The notes beneath the pieces were generated by a model, which ran no database searches, was not told the DNA's origin, and was given only the letters and a program-made list of their open reading frames with translations. 64,000 nt of DNA, from assembly GCA_002842095.1 (NCBI GenBank), contig PHCB01000011.1, forward strand, positions 32,481 to 96,480, in the 5' to 3' direction. Shown here piece by piece: positions 54,667-63,670 of the stretch (its first letter is position 1; every line of letters begins with the position of its first letter). The translations under genes and the position numbers were made by a program. The DNA comes from a candidate division BRC1 bacterium HGW-BRC1-1 (lineage in GTDB: Bacteria; Sumerlaeota; Sumerlaeia; Sumerlaeales; Sumerlaeaceae).

Positions 54667-54799
54667 GGGAAACCAACCCATGCGGACAACCAAAAAGATC
54701 TGCAAACATCATGGCGAAGCGGCGGTGGAATCTTCAGCAGCCCCTTTTTCTCTCCAAGTCGGCGCCTCGCCCCATTTTTTCGTCGAATTGCAATCGAAG

Positions 54800-54837
54800 T
54801 GCGACCGGTGTGCAACCGGTGTGCAACCGGTGTGCAA
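54800..54837 (+). repeat. 11-base direct tandem repeat
   Basis: The unit TGCAACCGGTG (first copy TGCGACCGGTG) occurs three times head to tail, with a partial fourth copy. Direct, short and without spacers, so it is a tandem repeat and not a CRISPR. Possibly a slippage product in a non-coding region. Confidence 0.85.
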
Positions 54838-54871
54838 GCCCCCAAAACGCCCGCCCTGAGATTGCATTCCC

Positions 54872-54930
54872 CCTTGTCTCTACGCCTCTGTGGTGAGATT
54901 CTCTTTTCGCTTTTGCCCCTCTGCGATCCC
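54872..54930 (-). repeat. CACAGAG-type dispersed repeat element (degenerate copy)
   Basis: On the minus strand the stretch contains CGCAGAGGGGCAAAAGCG, then AATCTCACCACAGAGGCG, then TAGAGACAAGG. Short arrays of the form CACCACAGAGNCACAGAG are, from general knowledge, frequent dispersed repeats in environmental bacterial genomes. The match here is approximate and judged by eye. Confidence 0.35.
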
Positions 54931-55092
54931 AGCCCCCTACTTCCCAAACCCCGGCTTGCGGGCCATCGGGAACCTCTCTTACCCGGCTGCTCACTCCATG
55001 CAAACATCACGCCGAAAATGGAGGAGAATTCTCCAGCAGTCCCGAAAAATGACCCACACAGACAGCCGTCACCTCTTTGCATCGATCGCCAG

Positions 55093-55644
55093 TTATTGTT
55101 TCACCCGAAAGATATCCCCACCCGACACGGACCCGTTCGTTGCGTCGTACGCGAAGGTCAGCAATTCCGGCGAGGGTTGCGGATCATCGGGATTATAAAG
55201 GGTCCAATCGAGATCGTATTCTTCATCGGGACCGGGGCTCCAGATAATCCAACCAGCACTCGCACTGGTTTCCACCGAATAATAAGCAAATCCCCCGCCT
55301 CGGACTGGGGCATAGGGATCATTCCAATACGCCGTAACGTAAGGAATAGGCGTGGTTAAATTTGCAGGATCATTGTCCTCAAATTTCGCTCTCGGCCCTG
55401 GAATTTTTAGGCGAACCAAACTGGGTGACTCCACGTATTGTTCAGAAATCGTGGTATGAGGAGGATAAGCATGATTGTCGGAGTAATAAGCTTCCAAGGC
55501 TCTGGCAATAGTTGTTTGATCGTTGCGAATTCTGGCATTAACGCCAAGCACGTGCCCTTCAACAGCCTTGTGCACACCATAACGCAGGCCTGCAACCAGA
55601 CAGAGCGCTAGTCCGATAAATATTAATGTTCGAGGTCTTACCAT
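55093..55644 (-). CDS. pilin-like secreted protein, paralogue of the preceding gene's tail
   Basis: 183 residues from the ATG seven bases after AGAGG; an ATG ten codons earlier is open. One N-terminal membrane helix 'TLIFIGLALCLVAGLRYGVH' takes the place of the prepilin helix. Then 'VNARIRNDQTTIARALEAYY', 'DNHAYPPHTTISEQYVESPS', 'NLTTPIPYVTAYWNDPYAPV' and 'GWIIWSPGPDEEYDLDWTLY' align with the C-terminal 170 residues of the neighbour, down to 'GDIFRVKQ'. It lacks the G-F-T-L-I-E cleavage signal, so it is more likely a membrane-anchored pseudopilin-like protein than a true pilus subunit. No pilus assembly genes are present. Confidence 0.78.
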   Translation of the reverse strand: MVRPRTLIFIGLALCLVAGLRYGVHKAVEGHVLGVNARIRNDQTTIARALEAYYSDNHAYPPHTTISEQYVESPSLVRLKIPGPRAKFEDNDPANLTTPIPYVTAYWNDPYAPVRGGGFAYYSVETSASAGWIIWSPGPDEEYDLDWTLYNPDDPQPSPELLTFAYDATNGSVSGGDIFRVKQ

Positions 55645-55722
55645 GGGAACGCCTCTTCCGTTGATGTGACCCAATGCGTCTCAACTAAGAAGGACCAGTT
55701 CCCGAACCCGATAGCAACTAAA

Positions 55723-55755
55723 ACGGCCTCCGCGCTTTTTCAACGCGGAGGCCGT
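55723..55755 (-). terminator. Rho-independent terminator after ppiC
   Basis: ACGGCCTCCGCG and CGCGGAGGCCGT form a 12-pair stem with a nine-base loop; TTT follows on the minus strand. It lies 50 bases after the ppiC stop and its core is copied at 54636-54666. Confidence 0.9.
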
Positions 55756-55805
55756 GGGAAACCAACTAACATATTGAACGCTCTATCAGCGCTCCCAGAA
55801 ACCGA

Positions 55806-56090
55806 TCAGCGGACTTCGTCCACCAGAATCAGGTGGTAACCAAACTGGGTTTTTACGGGGCCGAGAACCTTGCCGACTTCGCCGTTGAACGCCGCGGTCT
55901 CGAACTCAGGAACCATCTGGCCCTTGCTGAACCATCCCAATTCACCGCCCTTGGCGCTGCTGGGGCAGGTGGAGTTGCGCTTTGCAACGCGGGCAAATTT
56001 TTCGCCGTCTTTCTCGATCGACGATTTCAATTCCAAAGCCTTTGCCTCGGTGGGCACGAGGATGTGAAAGGCATGCACTTCGTTGGCCAT
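55806..56090 (-). CDS. ppiC: parvulin-type peptidyl-prolyl isomerase PpiC
   Basis: 94 residues, a single parvulin domain as in E. coli PpiC. 'HAFHILVPTEAKALELKSSI', 'NSTCPSSAKGGELGWFSKGQ', 'MVPEFETAAFNGEVGKVLGP' and 'TQFGYHLILVDEV' are the conserved parvulin blocks; no signal peptide, so cytoplasmic. It catalyses cis-trans isomerisation of prolyl bonds. It is the last gene of the xseB-dxs-ppiC end of the operon. Confidence 0.96.
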   Translation of the reverse strand: MANEVHAFHILVPTEAKALELKSSIEKDGEKFARVAKRNSTCPSSAKGGELGWFSKGQMVPEFETAAFNGEVGKVLGPVKTQFGYHLILVDEVR

Positions 56091-56156
56091 GTTGTTATCT
56101 CCTGTCTTTTAGTGGTTCTCCATCGCATGCGCGATTGGAAGTGGGTTGGGTGAAAC

Positions 56157-58106
56157 TCAGGCGGGGCGGGCCACCGCGTCGGTTTTAATGAGCTTGGGTT
56201 GGGTGTCGTCGGCGCTACTCCGCACAGGACTCGCAGACCTCGCCAACGCAGATTTGACCCGCTCGACAATCTTGTCGGGAGAAATACCCGCGACTTCCGC
56301 CTGCCAGGATTGATCTCCATGCTCGATATAAATATCCGGCACGCCGAGAATCTCGCATTGGGTCCGGATGCCGAGGGAAACCAGAGATTCATTCACGGCG
56401 CTGCCGAAGCCGCCCATGATGGCTCCATCTTCCACGGAGAGCAGCACGGGATAACGGGCGGTCACCTCGCGAAGCATTTCCAAGTCTATGGGCTTCACGA
56501 AGCGGGCGTTAACCACCGCGACCTCGATCCCCTCATCGGACAGGGTTTTCACCGCTTTCATCACGTTGGCAAACACGTGGCCGTAGCTCAGGATGCAGAC
56601 CTGACCCTCGGCGGGACGAATCATCTCGGACTTGCCGATGGGCAATGCCACCGGTTCACGCGTTATGTCGGCGCCAGTTACGCCACCACGCGGATAACGG
56701 AACGCGATGGGACCCTCGGTGTGGTTGACCGCCGTCACCATCATGTCGCGCAACTCGCTCTCGTCCTTGGGCGCCATGACCACCATGTTGGGGATCATGC
56801 GCATGTAACCGATGTCGAGCAGGCCGTGGTGGGTCGGGCCGTCGAAGCCCACAAGACCGGCGCGGTCCATGGCGAAAATAACCGGGAGATTCTGCAAGGC
56901 CACGTCGTGCATGATATTGTCAAAGGCCCGCTGCAGGAAGGTCGAGTAGATGGTTACAAAGGGACGCAAGCCCTCGATGGCCATGCCCGCGGCGCTGACC
57001 ACGGCGTGGGATTCCGCAATGCCCACATCCTTGTAGCGTTCGGGGATTTTGAGAGAGAACGGAACCAGACCAGTACCCGTCGCCATGGCGGCGGTGATCA
57101 CCACAATGCGGGGGTCCTTCTCGGCCAGTTCCACCAGCGTGTCGCCGTAAACGTGTGTGTAGGATTGCGCCGTCGAGTCTTTGTATTCGCCGGTGTCCAC
57201 CTTGAAGTTCGGGGGAGAATGCCAGAATATCGCATCGCCCTCGGCCTGCTTGTAGCCTTTGCCCTTGGTAGTCAGCGCGTGCAGCAGCACGGGCCCGGGC
57301 ATGTGGTCATGAATGCTCTGGAGGGTGGGAACCAGCTCATCGAGATTGTGCCCGTCGACCGGCCCGATATAGCGGAAGCCAAGGTCCTCGAAGAAGAGCG
57401 AAGGCACGATAAGCCCCTTGGTCGACTCTTCCAATTTGTGAATCATCTTCAGCACGCGCTCGCTCATGGGGGCGCGTTTCATGAGGGCGTAGGCTTGTTC
57501 CTTGCCCTTGTTGTAAAATTGCGACTGCACCAGCCAGTTGAAATATCGCGAAAGAGCGCCGACGTTTTCGCTGATGGACATCTCGTTGTCGTTGAGGACA
57601 ACGAGCAAATCCGTCTCGGTGTGGCCGGCGTTGTTCAGCCCTTCAAACGGCAGGCCGCAGGTCATGGATCCGTCTCCAATGACGGCCACCACGTCGAAGT
57701 CTTCCTTCTTAATATCGCGCGCCTGGGCGATGCCCACGGCTGCACTGATGGATGTGCCCGCATGACCCGCACCAAAGACGTCGAATTCGCTCTCGTCACG
57801 GCGGAGGAAACCACTGAGGCCACCCCTACCCCGCAGCGTATTAAAGCGCGACAGCCGCCCCGTGAGGAGCTTGTGAGGGTAACCCTGATGGCCAACGTCC
57901 CACAGAATCTTATCCTTGGGAGTTTCAAAAACCTTGTGCAACCCCACGGCCAGTTCCACGGCCCCCAGCGATGAAGCCAGATGCCCGCCATTTACGGATA
58001 CCGTTTCGAGGATGACCTCCCGGATATCTGCCGCCACATCCTTCAACTCTGCGATGCTGAGATTCCGGATGTCCTGCGGGGAGGTCACATTCTGCAAATA
58101 TTTCAT
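56157..58106 (-). CDS. dxs: 1-deoxy-D-xylulose-5-phosphate synthase
   Basis: 649 residues from the ATG seven bases after GAAGG; an ATG 11 codons upstream is open but lacks a Shine-Dalgarno. ThDP-binding 'IGDGSMTCGLPFEGLNNAG', 'WDVGHQGYPHKLLTGR' and 'FGAGHAGTSISAAVGIAQAR' are in the first half; 'MDRAGLVGFDGPTHHGLLDI' and 'FRYPRGG' follow in the pyrimidine-binding domain. It makes DXP from pyruvate and glyceraldehyde 3-phosphate, the first MEP-pathway step, linked to IspD and IspF seen at 31-33 kb. The last 25 residues are a low-complexity extension. Confidence 0.97.
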   Translation of the reverse strand: MKYLQNVTSPQDIRNLSIAELKDVAADIREVILETVSVNGGHLASSLGAVELAVGLHKVFETPKDKILWDVGHQGYPHKLLTGRLSRFNTLRGRGGLSGFLRRDESEFDVFGAGHAGTSISAAVGIAQARDIKKEDFDVVAVIGDGSMTCGLPFEGLNNAGHTETDLLVVLNDNEMSISENVGALSRYFNWLVQSQFYNKGKEQAYALMKRAPMSERVLKMIHKLEESTKGLIVPSLFFEDLGFRYIGPVDGHNLDELVPTLQSIHDHMPGPVLLHALTTKGKGYKQAEGDAIFWHSPPNFKVDTGEYKDSTAQSYTHVYGDTLVELAEKDPRIVVITAAMATGTGLVPFSLKIPERYKDVGIAESHAVVSAAGMAIEGLRPFVTIYSTFLQRAFDNIMHDVALQNLPVIFAMDRAGLVGFDGPTHHGLLDIGYMRMIPNMVVMAPKDESELRDMMVTAVNHTEGPIAFRYPRGGVTGADITREPVALPIGKSEMIRPAEGQVCILSYGHVFANVMKAVKTLSDEGIEVAVVNARFVKPIDLEMLREVTARYPVLLSVEDGAIMGGFGSAVNESLVSLGIRTQCEILGVPDIYIEHGDQSWQAEVAGISPDKIVERVKSALARSASPVRSSADDTQPKLIKTDAVARPA

Positions 58107-58186
58107 GGGGCAGCCTTCACTGAAATTGCTTAATATCAATAGAACCAGTTCTGAATCTATTTATGATTGTTGCCGAACGGGGGAAA

Positions 58187-58483
58187 CTATTCGTCGGATG
58201 ATTCTTGCTCGAAATCTACGAGACGGGGTTCGCCGTTGGAGTTTTCGATGACCATCTTGATTTTTTTCTCGATGGAGGTCAGCTCAGTTGAACATCGCCG
58301 ACTGAGTACCATGCCCCGCTCGAACATGCGAAGCGACTCTTCAAGGGGTATGCTCTCCCCTTCCAGCGCGGCCACGATGGTTTCGAGTTCTTCGAAACAT
58401 TTTTCCAGCGGCCAGGTTTTGATTTCTTCTTCGAAACCCGCGGGAGCAGAGGCAGAAGGTTTGATGGAGGATTTTTCTTTCAT
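58187..58483 (-). CDS. xseB: exodeoxyribonuclease VII small subunit
   Basis: 98 residues from the ATG (MKEKSSIKPS); a TTG six codons upstream is open. The core 'CFEELETIVAALEGESIPLE' with 'ESLRMFERGMVLSRRCSTEL' is the XseB helical hairpin, and 'KKIKMVIENSNGEPRLVDFE' completes it. It joins XseA in exonuclease VII, which degrades single-stranded DNA. XseA is not in the window. The xseB-dxs order is common in bacteria. Confidence 0.93.
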   Translation of the reverse strand: MKEKSSIKPSASAPAGFEEEIKTWPLEKCFEELETIVAALEGESIPLEESLRMFERGMVLSRRCSTELTSIEKKIKMVIENSNGEPRLVDFEQESSDE

Positions 58484-58547
58484 GACGATTGAAGGTTTCA
58501 ATACGTTCCGGCAGGGTGTAAAGTCTCAAAAAATAGGATAAAATCCG

Positions 58548-61187
58548 TTACTTCACCACTTCAAACCGAAGGTCCTTTACCGCGATGCCCAGTGCGCCGG
58601 TGGCGATGTCGTCTCCCACGGCAGGTTTGAGGGACTGTATTTCGAATAGCGACGTCGTGTGGAGATCGCTCGAATTGAACTCCACGGATAGTTCCTCAAA
58701 GTCCGGCCCAATCTCCTGCGGGCGCAATAACCAGATTTGATCCGGGGCGTACAAATTCAGATAAAGCGAGGTAGGGACCCTCTCCGCCGGACGCCGCGAG
58801 GCGACGCTGACAGAAAGTCGCAACCTTTCGAAGGGCGGAGCCTCCCGCAACATCTGACCCAAAGAAAGGCGCGCGTTGCCGTTCGTCCAGCGAAACGAGG
58901 AACCATCGGGAAGGGGTGACACCCCGAAGAAACCTTCCATCGCATTCTCCGAGATTTCACCCATGGAAAGAGTCAGAGGGAATGAATCGATCTTTACAGG
59001 TGAAGCGGGCGGGCGTTCCACCGGGCTCCAGTTGGGAGGCACCAGATCGGGCTTCAGCTCGAATATATCGATGCGCTCATCCACCTGAGCGATGTCCGGC
59101 CTCAGGGCGTGAGCCGAATCCCACAGTATCTCGCAACGGATATGTTCCTCCGCCATCGGTGTCAAAAACTCCGGACCCGTCGTTTCGCGGTTAACGAGAT
59201 GGTTAGCCAAATACACAACCCGACGCCCTTCGCCGGCCACGATCTTCGCGAGTTCCATCGTGTGGTTCCAATCCTTGATGGGGTTGGGCTGGATATAAAG
59301 GTCCACATCGAACCGCGCCTTCAAGTATGGCACCGATCGGCCCAACCACGGCGTGGGCGAGCCAAGCACCAGATCTTCGCTGCGGAGGTGGGATGCCAGC
59401 CTGTCCATGGATGGAATGAAACCACGGTAGTTTCTGGCGCGGATAAGTTGCGGAGCAGAATTGATCGTCGACACCGCAATGATAATCGCGGCCACGGTTG
59501 CAATGGATCTCATGGCCGTCGTTCGTCTGCGCCAGAGCAGATCAATCAGATAACCCATGCCAGCGCACCAAGCCGGAAAAAGGAAGGGTACCCACCGCCG
59601 CGCGCCCCAGGGGTGAAGGGCGTCAAGTCGCCTCTGCCATAGGAAATAAGCGGAGCCGGCCAGAAGAAGCAAAAATACCATGAGCCGACGCGATGAAACA
59701 CGGCGCACCATTTCAACCAGCCCGGCGAGTCCGGCCAGAAAACCAACCGCTGAAAGATAAAACGAAAATTCAGCAAGGTTGGTGCGTTCGTGCCACACGT
59801 CTGCCGAGGCCCCGGTTAGCTGGGCTAACAGTTGCTTCTGATAGGCCCACGCCAGGGCCAGAACGAGCCCCACGCCCCAGAGAATGGCGGAACGCACCGA
59901 AGGTCGATTCCACCAGTCGGGAACCCATCGGGACTCTCTCCGCGCCCACCATCGTCCAACCTCAAAGGCCACCCCGATGGCGGCTATAAACAACACTGGT
60001 GTGAGCCAGAAAGGAATTCCCGCACGGCCGAGGCTGAAAGTCCAACTCCCGAAGAGGTAATAATCTGCAAAGATGGTGGCATTAGCCCACGCAGCCGCAC
60101 CCAGCAATGGCAGGCTGACCCACGCGGTGAAACGACGCACGGGTAATTCGCCCCGGGCTTGAGAATATCCCGCCGCCAAAGCAGCCATGGGTAGCAGAAT
60201 CCAAGTGGCGAATTTCATGAGAACAGCCGCTGCTAACACAGCAACCGCCAACCACCAGGCGAAACGTCTCGCGGGCAGGTCACCGGCCTCTGCGCGTCCG
60301 TCCGCTTTGTCAGACTCCTGCTCCGCCGCCACAAACAAAAACGTGAAACCCCACAGAAATGCCTGCATCATCATTTCGTTTCCGGTGAAACGAGCAAACC
60401 ATAGCTGGGCCGGGTTTACGAAAAGCAAGAGAGTCGCAAATCCCGCAGCGCTGACACCGGCCAGTCTTCGGATGAGACAGAAAAAAGATAATGCGGCGAG
60501 AAGGGCAAACAGGGCGTTCACGCATTGGGTCGCCTGAGAGCCACCGATGCCAAAAGCAAGAGCCAGCCAAACCTCGTAGCCCCCCAGAAACTGCGGACGC
60601 ACCCTGCCGGTCGTTTCATCCCTGATGACGAATCCGGGGGTACGCTCCCACCGGGGCTTGCCTTGGTAGAAGTCCTTCCAATCCACAAGAAACGGTTTCG
60701 CGGACTCCAGACCATAGCGTTCTATGACCGGGTCGTTCCAACCAAAGTCGCCGGTGCGAGACAACTCGATACCTGAGGCCGCGTAGATTCCCGGATCGCG
60801 CATCCCTTCGACTTCATGAAACCGTGCCACCACGCAAAATGCGACGAAACACGCACCGGCCAGCACCACCGCGATTTGCCATAACCGTTGTTGAGTGGAT
60901 GAGGCCTGGGCACCACGCTGGGTTGCACGGACAGGTTGTTGAACCTGTGGTAGACCGAGTCCCCTGAGAAGCAGTGCGCTTACCACCATAGATGCCGCGA
61001 CCACCCACGCCGAAAACCATCCCAACCGAGCGAAGATCAATCCACTGAAGGTAACCACCACGGCGACGGCCAAACCGCCCACGGTCCATTGTTCCAAAAG
61101 AATGGCTCGTGGTCCGCGCCGAGCCGCGACCCGCGCTAACACCAATGCGGCGGCGACCAAAAGGATAGCTTGGAATAAGCCGTTCAC
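58548..61187 (-). CDS. large GT-C-like membrane glycosyltransferase candidate
   Basis: 879 residues. About ten to twelve membrane segments fill residues 5-550, then a C-terminal domain of about 230 residues that looks like a beta-sandwich ('RLSVSVASRRPAERVPTSLY'). The first large loop, after the 'VVARFHEVEGMRDPGIYAAS' segment, carries 'GMRDPGIY', the acidic-motif position expected in GT-C / ArnT-type enzymes. 'PQFLGGYEVWLALAFGIGG' follows. Probably transfers a lipid-linked sugar outside the membrane. It overlaps the amidohydrolase by four bases and precedes xseB. Confidence 0.78.
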   Translation of the reverse strand: MNGLFQAILLVAAALVLARVAARRGPRAILLEQWTVGGLAVAVVVTFSGLIFARLGWFSAWVVAASMVVSALLLRGLGLPQVQQPVRATQRGAQASSTQQRLWQIAVVLAGACFVAFCVVARFHEVEGMRDPGIYAASGIELSRTGDFGWNDPVIERYGLESAKPFLVDWKDFYQGKPRWERTPGFVIRDETTGRVRPQFLGGYEVWLALAFGIGGSQATQCVNALFALLAALSFFCLIRRLAGVSAAGFATLLLFVNPAQLWFARFTGNEMMMQAFLWGFTFLFVAAEQESDKADGRAEAGDLPARRFAWWLAVAVLAAAVLMKFATWILLPMAALAAGYSQARGELPVRRFTAWVSLPLLGAAAWANATIFADYYLFGSWTFSLGRAGIPFWLTPVLFIAAIGVAFEVGRWWARRESRWVPDWWNRPSVRSAILWGVGLVLALAWAYQKQLLAQLTGASADVWHERTNLAEFSFYLSAVGFLAGLAGLVEMVRRVSSRRLMVFLLLLAGSAYFLWQRRLDALHPWGARRWVPFLFPAWCAGMGYLIDLLWRRRTTAMRSIATVAAIIIAVSTINSAPQLIRARNYRGFIPSMDRLASHLRSEDLVLGSPTPWLGRSVPYLKARFDVDLYIQPNPIKDWNHTMELAKIVAGEGRRVVYLANHLVNRETTGPEFLTPMAEEHIRCEILWDSAHALRPDIAQVDERIDIFELKPDLVPPNWSPVERPPASPVKIDSFPLTLSMGEISENAMEGFFGVSPLPDGSSFRWTNGNARLSLGQMLREAPPFERLRLSVSVASRRPAERVPTSLYLNLYAPDQIWLLRPQEIGPDFEELSVEFNSSDLHTTSLFEIQSLKPAVGDDIATGALGIAVKDLRFEVVK

Positions 61188-62422
61188 AATATATGGTCCC
61201 CCGCGACGAACACACTGCTCACTTGGGAAACCCTGGCGAGCAAAGCCTGACGAAGCGTTGGTTCATCGAAAACTTCTGTTGGGTGGGAGAACAATACCAG
61301 ATCGGCTTCGGCACCAACCGAGATAGTCCCCAGCTTTGCGCCGCTGCTTGCGATCAACCGGCTGCGCGCCGGATTTCGTGTGACCATGTTCACCAATTCG
61401 CCACCGGTTAAGAACGGAAACGACTCCCCCGTCAGGCGGATCATTTCCAGCATGCTCAGCGAATCACTACTGGCCAGGCTATCCGTTCCGAGACAGACAT
61501 TTGCCCCATCTGCCAATATCTCTTTCATCGGGAAGGGCGGCCGGTCGAAGAAAGCGTGGGTGCCCGGGCAATGCACAACCGCCCGGGGTGCGGCAAAATG
61601 TGAACTGCCTTCCGGCCCGGGATGGTTCCAATGGAAGACAGCGTCGCAGCGATCCCACAGGCCTTCATGATTCATAAAATCTGCGGGGTGCGCTCGTGGT
61701 GCTTGATCAAAAGGCAGAGGGATGTGGTTGCGTTGGAAAAACTCCATTAACTCCCCCGTTCCGCTTTCGAACATCTCGACCTCGCCGGCTGTTTCAGCCA
61801 GATGCCAGGCAGTAAGCAGATTGGGCCGTTGCGCAAGAACCGCGCGAAGTGCTGCGCGCATGGGCCCGTTCACCGTGTAGGGTGCGTGGGGATTCAATCC
61901 CCGGGCCAGCAACCCTTCAGCAGTATCCTCGTCGCTCCTCCCCAAAGCGCCGCTTAGAGCACTCTCGGCGTCTCCGCGCAAATGAAGAACCTCTTCCAAA
62001 GCGACTGCCCGCAGGGGGGTAACCCGCAGCTTCTCCATCGACTCGGCATCGACGTAGCTATTAACCACACACGTCGTGCCACCGATGATCATTTCCTCAA
62101 GCGCCCGATCCATGGCGGGAAAGTAATCCTCTCCTCCACCATCGACCTTCAGACTATTTATCGCTTCCAGCCACTGCGGAAAGGAGTGGTTATCTCCGCG
62201 CGGCATTCGTCCCTTCAACCAGGAATATTCGAGGTGGCAATGGGCGTTGATGAACCCCGGCAGTAAGAGGTCGCAAGATTCAGTTGGGGAATCAAGGTGG
62301 TCAGAAGTTCTGATTAAGTCGGTGATGACACCGCTTTCAATAACGACGGCGATATCCCGCGCCAGTTCCTCACCATCGATCCACGCAGCTTTCGCGTGGA
62401 TGACGCGCCGGGCAGGGTTCAT
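61184..62422 (-). CDS. amidohydrolase of the TRZ/ATZ (SsnA/MtaD-like) group
   Basis: 412 residues from the ATG that overlaps the stop of the upstream ABC ATPase by four bases; the frame is open 20 codons earlier. Metal ligands are visible as H61-x-H63 in '[16 protein letters not shown]', then '[12 protein letters not shown]', '[20 protein letters not shown]', and the catalytic Asp region '[17 protein letters not shown]'. It hydrolyses an amidine or amino group of a cyclic substrate such as a guanine, adenosine derivative or S-adenosylhomocysteine relative. Choice among these is not possible by eye. A peptide-type transport ATPase precedes it. Confidence 0.88.
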   Translation of the reverse strand: MNPARRVIHAKAAWIDGEELARDIAVVIESGVITDLIRTSDHLDSPTESCDLLLPGFINAHCHLEYSWLKGRMPRGDNHSFPQWLEAINSLKVDGGGEDYFPAMDRALEEMIIGGTTCVVNSYVDAESMEKLRVTPLRAVALEEVLHLRGDAESALSGALGRSDEDTAEGLLARGLNPHAPYTVNGPMRAALRAVLAQRPNLLTAWHLAETAGEVEMFESGTGELMEFFQRNHIPLPFDQAPRAHPADFMNHEGLWDRCDAVFHWNHPGPEGSSHFAAPRAVVHCPGTHAFFDRPPFPMKEILADGANVCLGTDSLASSDSLSMLEMIRLTGESFPFLTGGELVNMVTRNPARSRLIASSGAKLGTISVGAEADLVLFSHPTEVFDEPTLRQALLARVSQVSSVFVAGDHIL

Positions 62423-63468
62423 GATGTCACGGAAACCGGAGTCGCGGGATTTCCCCCGTGGTTGGGGTCGTACAGATGACACGCAACCGTCTGCCCCGAA
62501 GTGCCAACAGGCATCAGTTTCGGCAAAATCTTATCACATGGTCCAAAGCGATGAAGGCATCGTGGATGAAAGGCGCACCCGGATGGCGGATTCAGCGGCG
62601 AGGGCACATCGCCCTGAAGGATAGCCCGGGTTCCCCGCTTGCGGGGATCGGGCTTGGGCACCGCCGCCAAAAGCGCCTGAGTGTAGGGGTGAAAGGGCGC
62701 CTCAAACAAAGCTATCTTCGCCCCCATCTCCACGATGCGACCGAGGTACATAACCGCAACCCGATGGCTGATATGACCAACCACGCTGAGGTCGTGGGCG
62801 ATAAAAATAAAGGAAAGTTGCCGCTCCCGCTGGAGCCGCTCAAGCAGGTTGATCACCTGCGATTGGATGGAAACGTCCAAAGCACTAACGGGTTCATCCG
62901 CCACGATGACCGACGGTTCCACCGCCAGGGCGCGGGCGATGCCTATGCGCTGGCGCTGGCCTCCGCTGAACTCATGGGGGAACCTGCGCATGGCGCTGGT
63001 ACTCAGGCCAACTTCGTCCAGCAGTTCTGCAACACGATCCGTACGGGCCTTCCCACGGGCAATCTTGTGGATTGTGAGAGCCTCGCCGATGATGGAACCA
63101 ACTGTCATGCGCGGATTAAGGGAGCTGTAAGGGTCCTGAAAAATCATCTGCATACGACGGCGATAAGGCAGCAGTTGCCGGTTGGAAAGTTCTGAGAGGT
63201 TCGGAGAATCGAACAGGTGGACCGACCCCGCCGTGGGGCGGATTAACTGCATTAATGCGCGGCCGGCGGTTGTTTTGCCGCAGCCACTCTCCCCCACAAG
63301 GCCGAGCGTTTCGCGCGGACCTAGTTCGAAGGAGACATCCTCCACGGCCCGGACCAATCCCTGCACACGCCCCAGCAGCCCGCCTCGAACGGCGAAGTGG
63401 CGGGTCAACCCTTCGACCTTTAACACAGGATTGTCAGCAGATGGAAGCATGTCGATCATGAAGGGCAA
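62419..63468 (-). CDS. oligopeptide/dipeptide ABC transporter ATP-binding protein (OppF/DppF type)
   Basis: 349 residues from a TTG with GAGGTG a few bases upstream; ATG codons at residues 4 and 7 are alternatives. Walker A 'GESGCGKTT' is at about 59-67, the signature '[20 protein letters not shown]' and Walker B '[12 protein letters not shown]' follow, and the OppF-type C-terminal Fe-S/cysteine region shows 'GCAFHPRC'. It is normally the second ATPase of a peptide importer with OppABCD. No permease, binding protein or OppD is in the window. It couples to the amidohydrolase by a four-base overlap. Confidence 0.93.
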   Translation of the reverse strand: MPFMIDMLPSADNPVLKVEGLTRHFAVRGGLLGRVQGLVRAVEDVSFELGPRETLGLVGESGCGKTTAGRALMQLIRPTAGSVHLFDSPNLSELSNRQLLPYRRRMQMIFQDPYSSLNPRMTVGSIIGEALTIHKIARGKARTDRVAELLDEVGLSTSAMRRFPHEFSGGQRQRIGIARALAVEPSVIVADEPVSALDVSIQSQVINLLERLQRERQLSFIFIAHDLSVVGHISHRVAVMYLGRIVEMGAKIALFEAPFHPYTQALLAAVPKPDPRKRGTRAILQGDVPSPLNPPSGCAFHPRCLHRFGPCDKILPKLMPVGTSGQTVACHLYDPNHGGNPATPVSVTS

Positions 63469-63560
63469 TCAGTCACCTCGGGGGTGAAGATGCAAAGAAG
63501 AAACTCCCTCCGACCATTTTCCCCGCGTTAAATGTGGGCTCTGATTCAGCGAATTTCACC

Positions 63561-63589
63561 TTGAAAAAAGCGAAGGTCATAGTTAAATC
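63561..63589 (+). promoter_or_regulatory. candidate sigma70-type promoter for the right-edge gene
   Basis: TTGAAA, 17 bases, then TAAATC; the -10 hexamer is weak. It would leave a leader of about 75 bases before the AGGAGG box of the next gene. Inference from sequence only. Confidence 0.3.
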
Positions 63590-63670
63590 CTATTTTACAT
63601 GCCAAGATTCTATGTCCGTTTGGGTGGGAGATTGGTTCACACAACCTTGTCCTTCAGGAGGATGCACACG

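Larger units (their letters stand above)
54557..55092. other. 536-base gene-less region with repeats between paralogues
   Basis: Holds the 5' leader of the left pilin-tail gene, a stem-loop at 54636-54666 that copies the one at 55723-55755 (with the same following GGGAAACCAAC), an 11-base tandem repeat at 54800-54837, and a CACAGAG-type repeat around 54872-54930. Reading frames on both strands lack Shine-Dalgarno and family resemblance, so no gene is called. Confidence 0.6.

Noticed and set aside
54800..54837. CRISPR-like array
   Set aside because: Units are 11 bases, directly adjacent and without spacers; no cas genes are in the window.
54612..55359. Open frames on both strands in the gap between the two pilin-tail genes
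   Set aside because: No Shine-Dalgarno and no family; they contain the tandem repeat and stem-loops, which are better read as non-coding.
56199..57974. A 591-codon open frame antisense to dxs
   Set aside because: It lies entirely within a certain dxs gene, has no family resemblance, and is explained by codon bias of the real strand.
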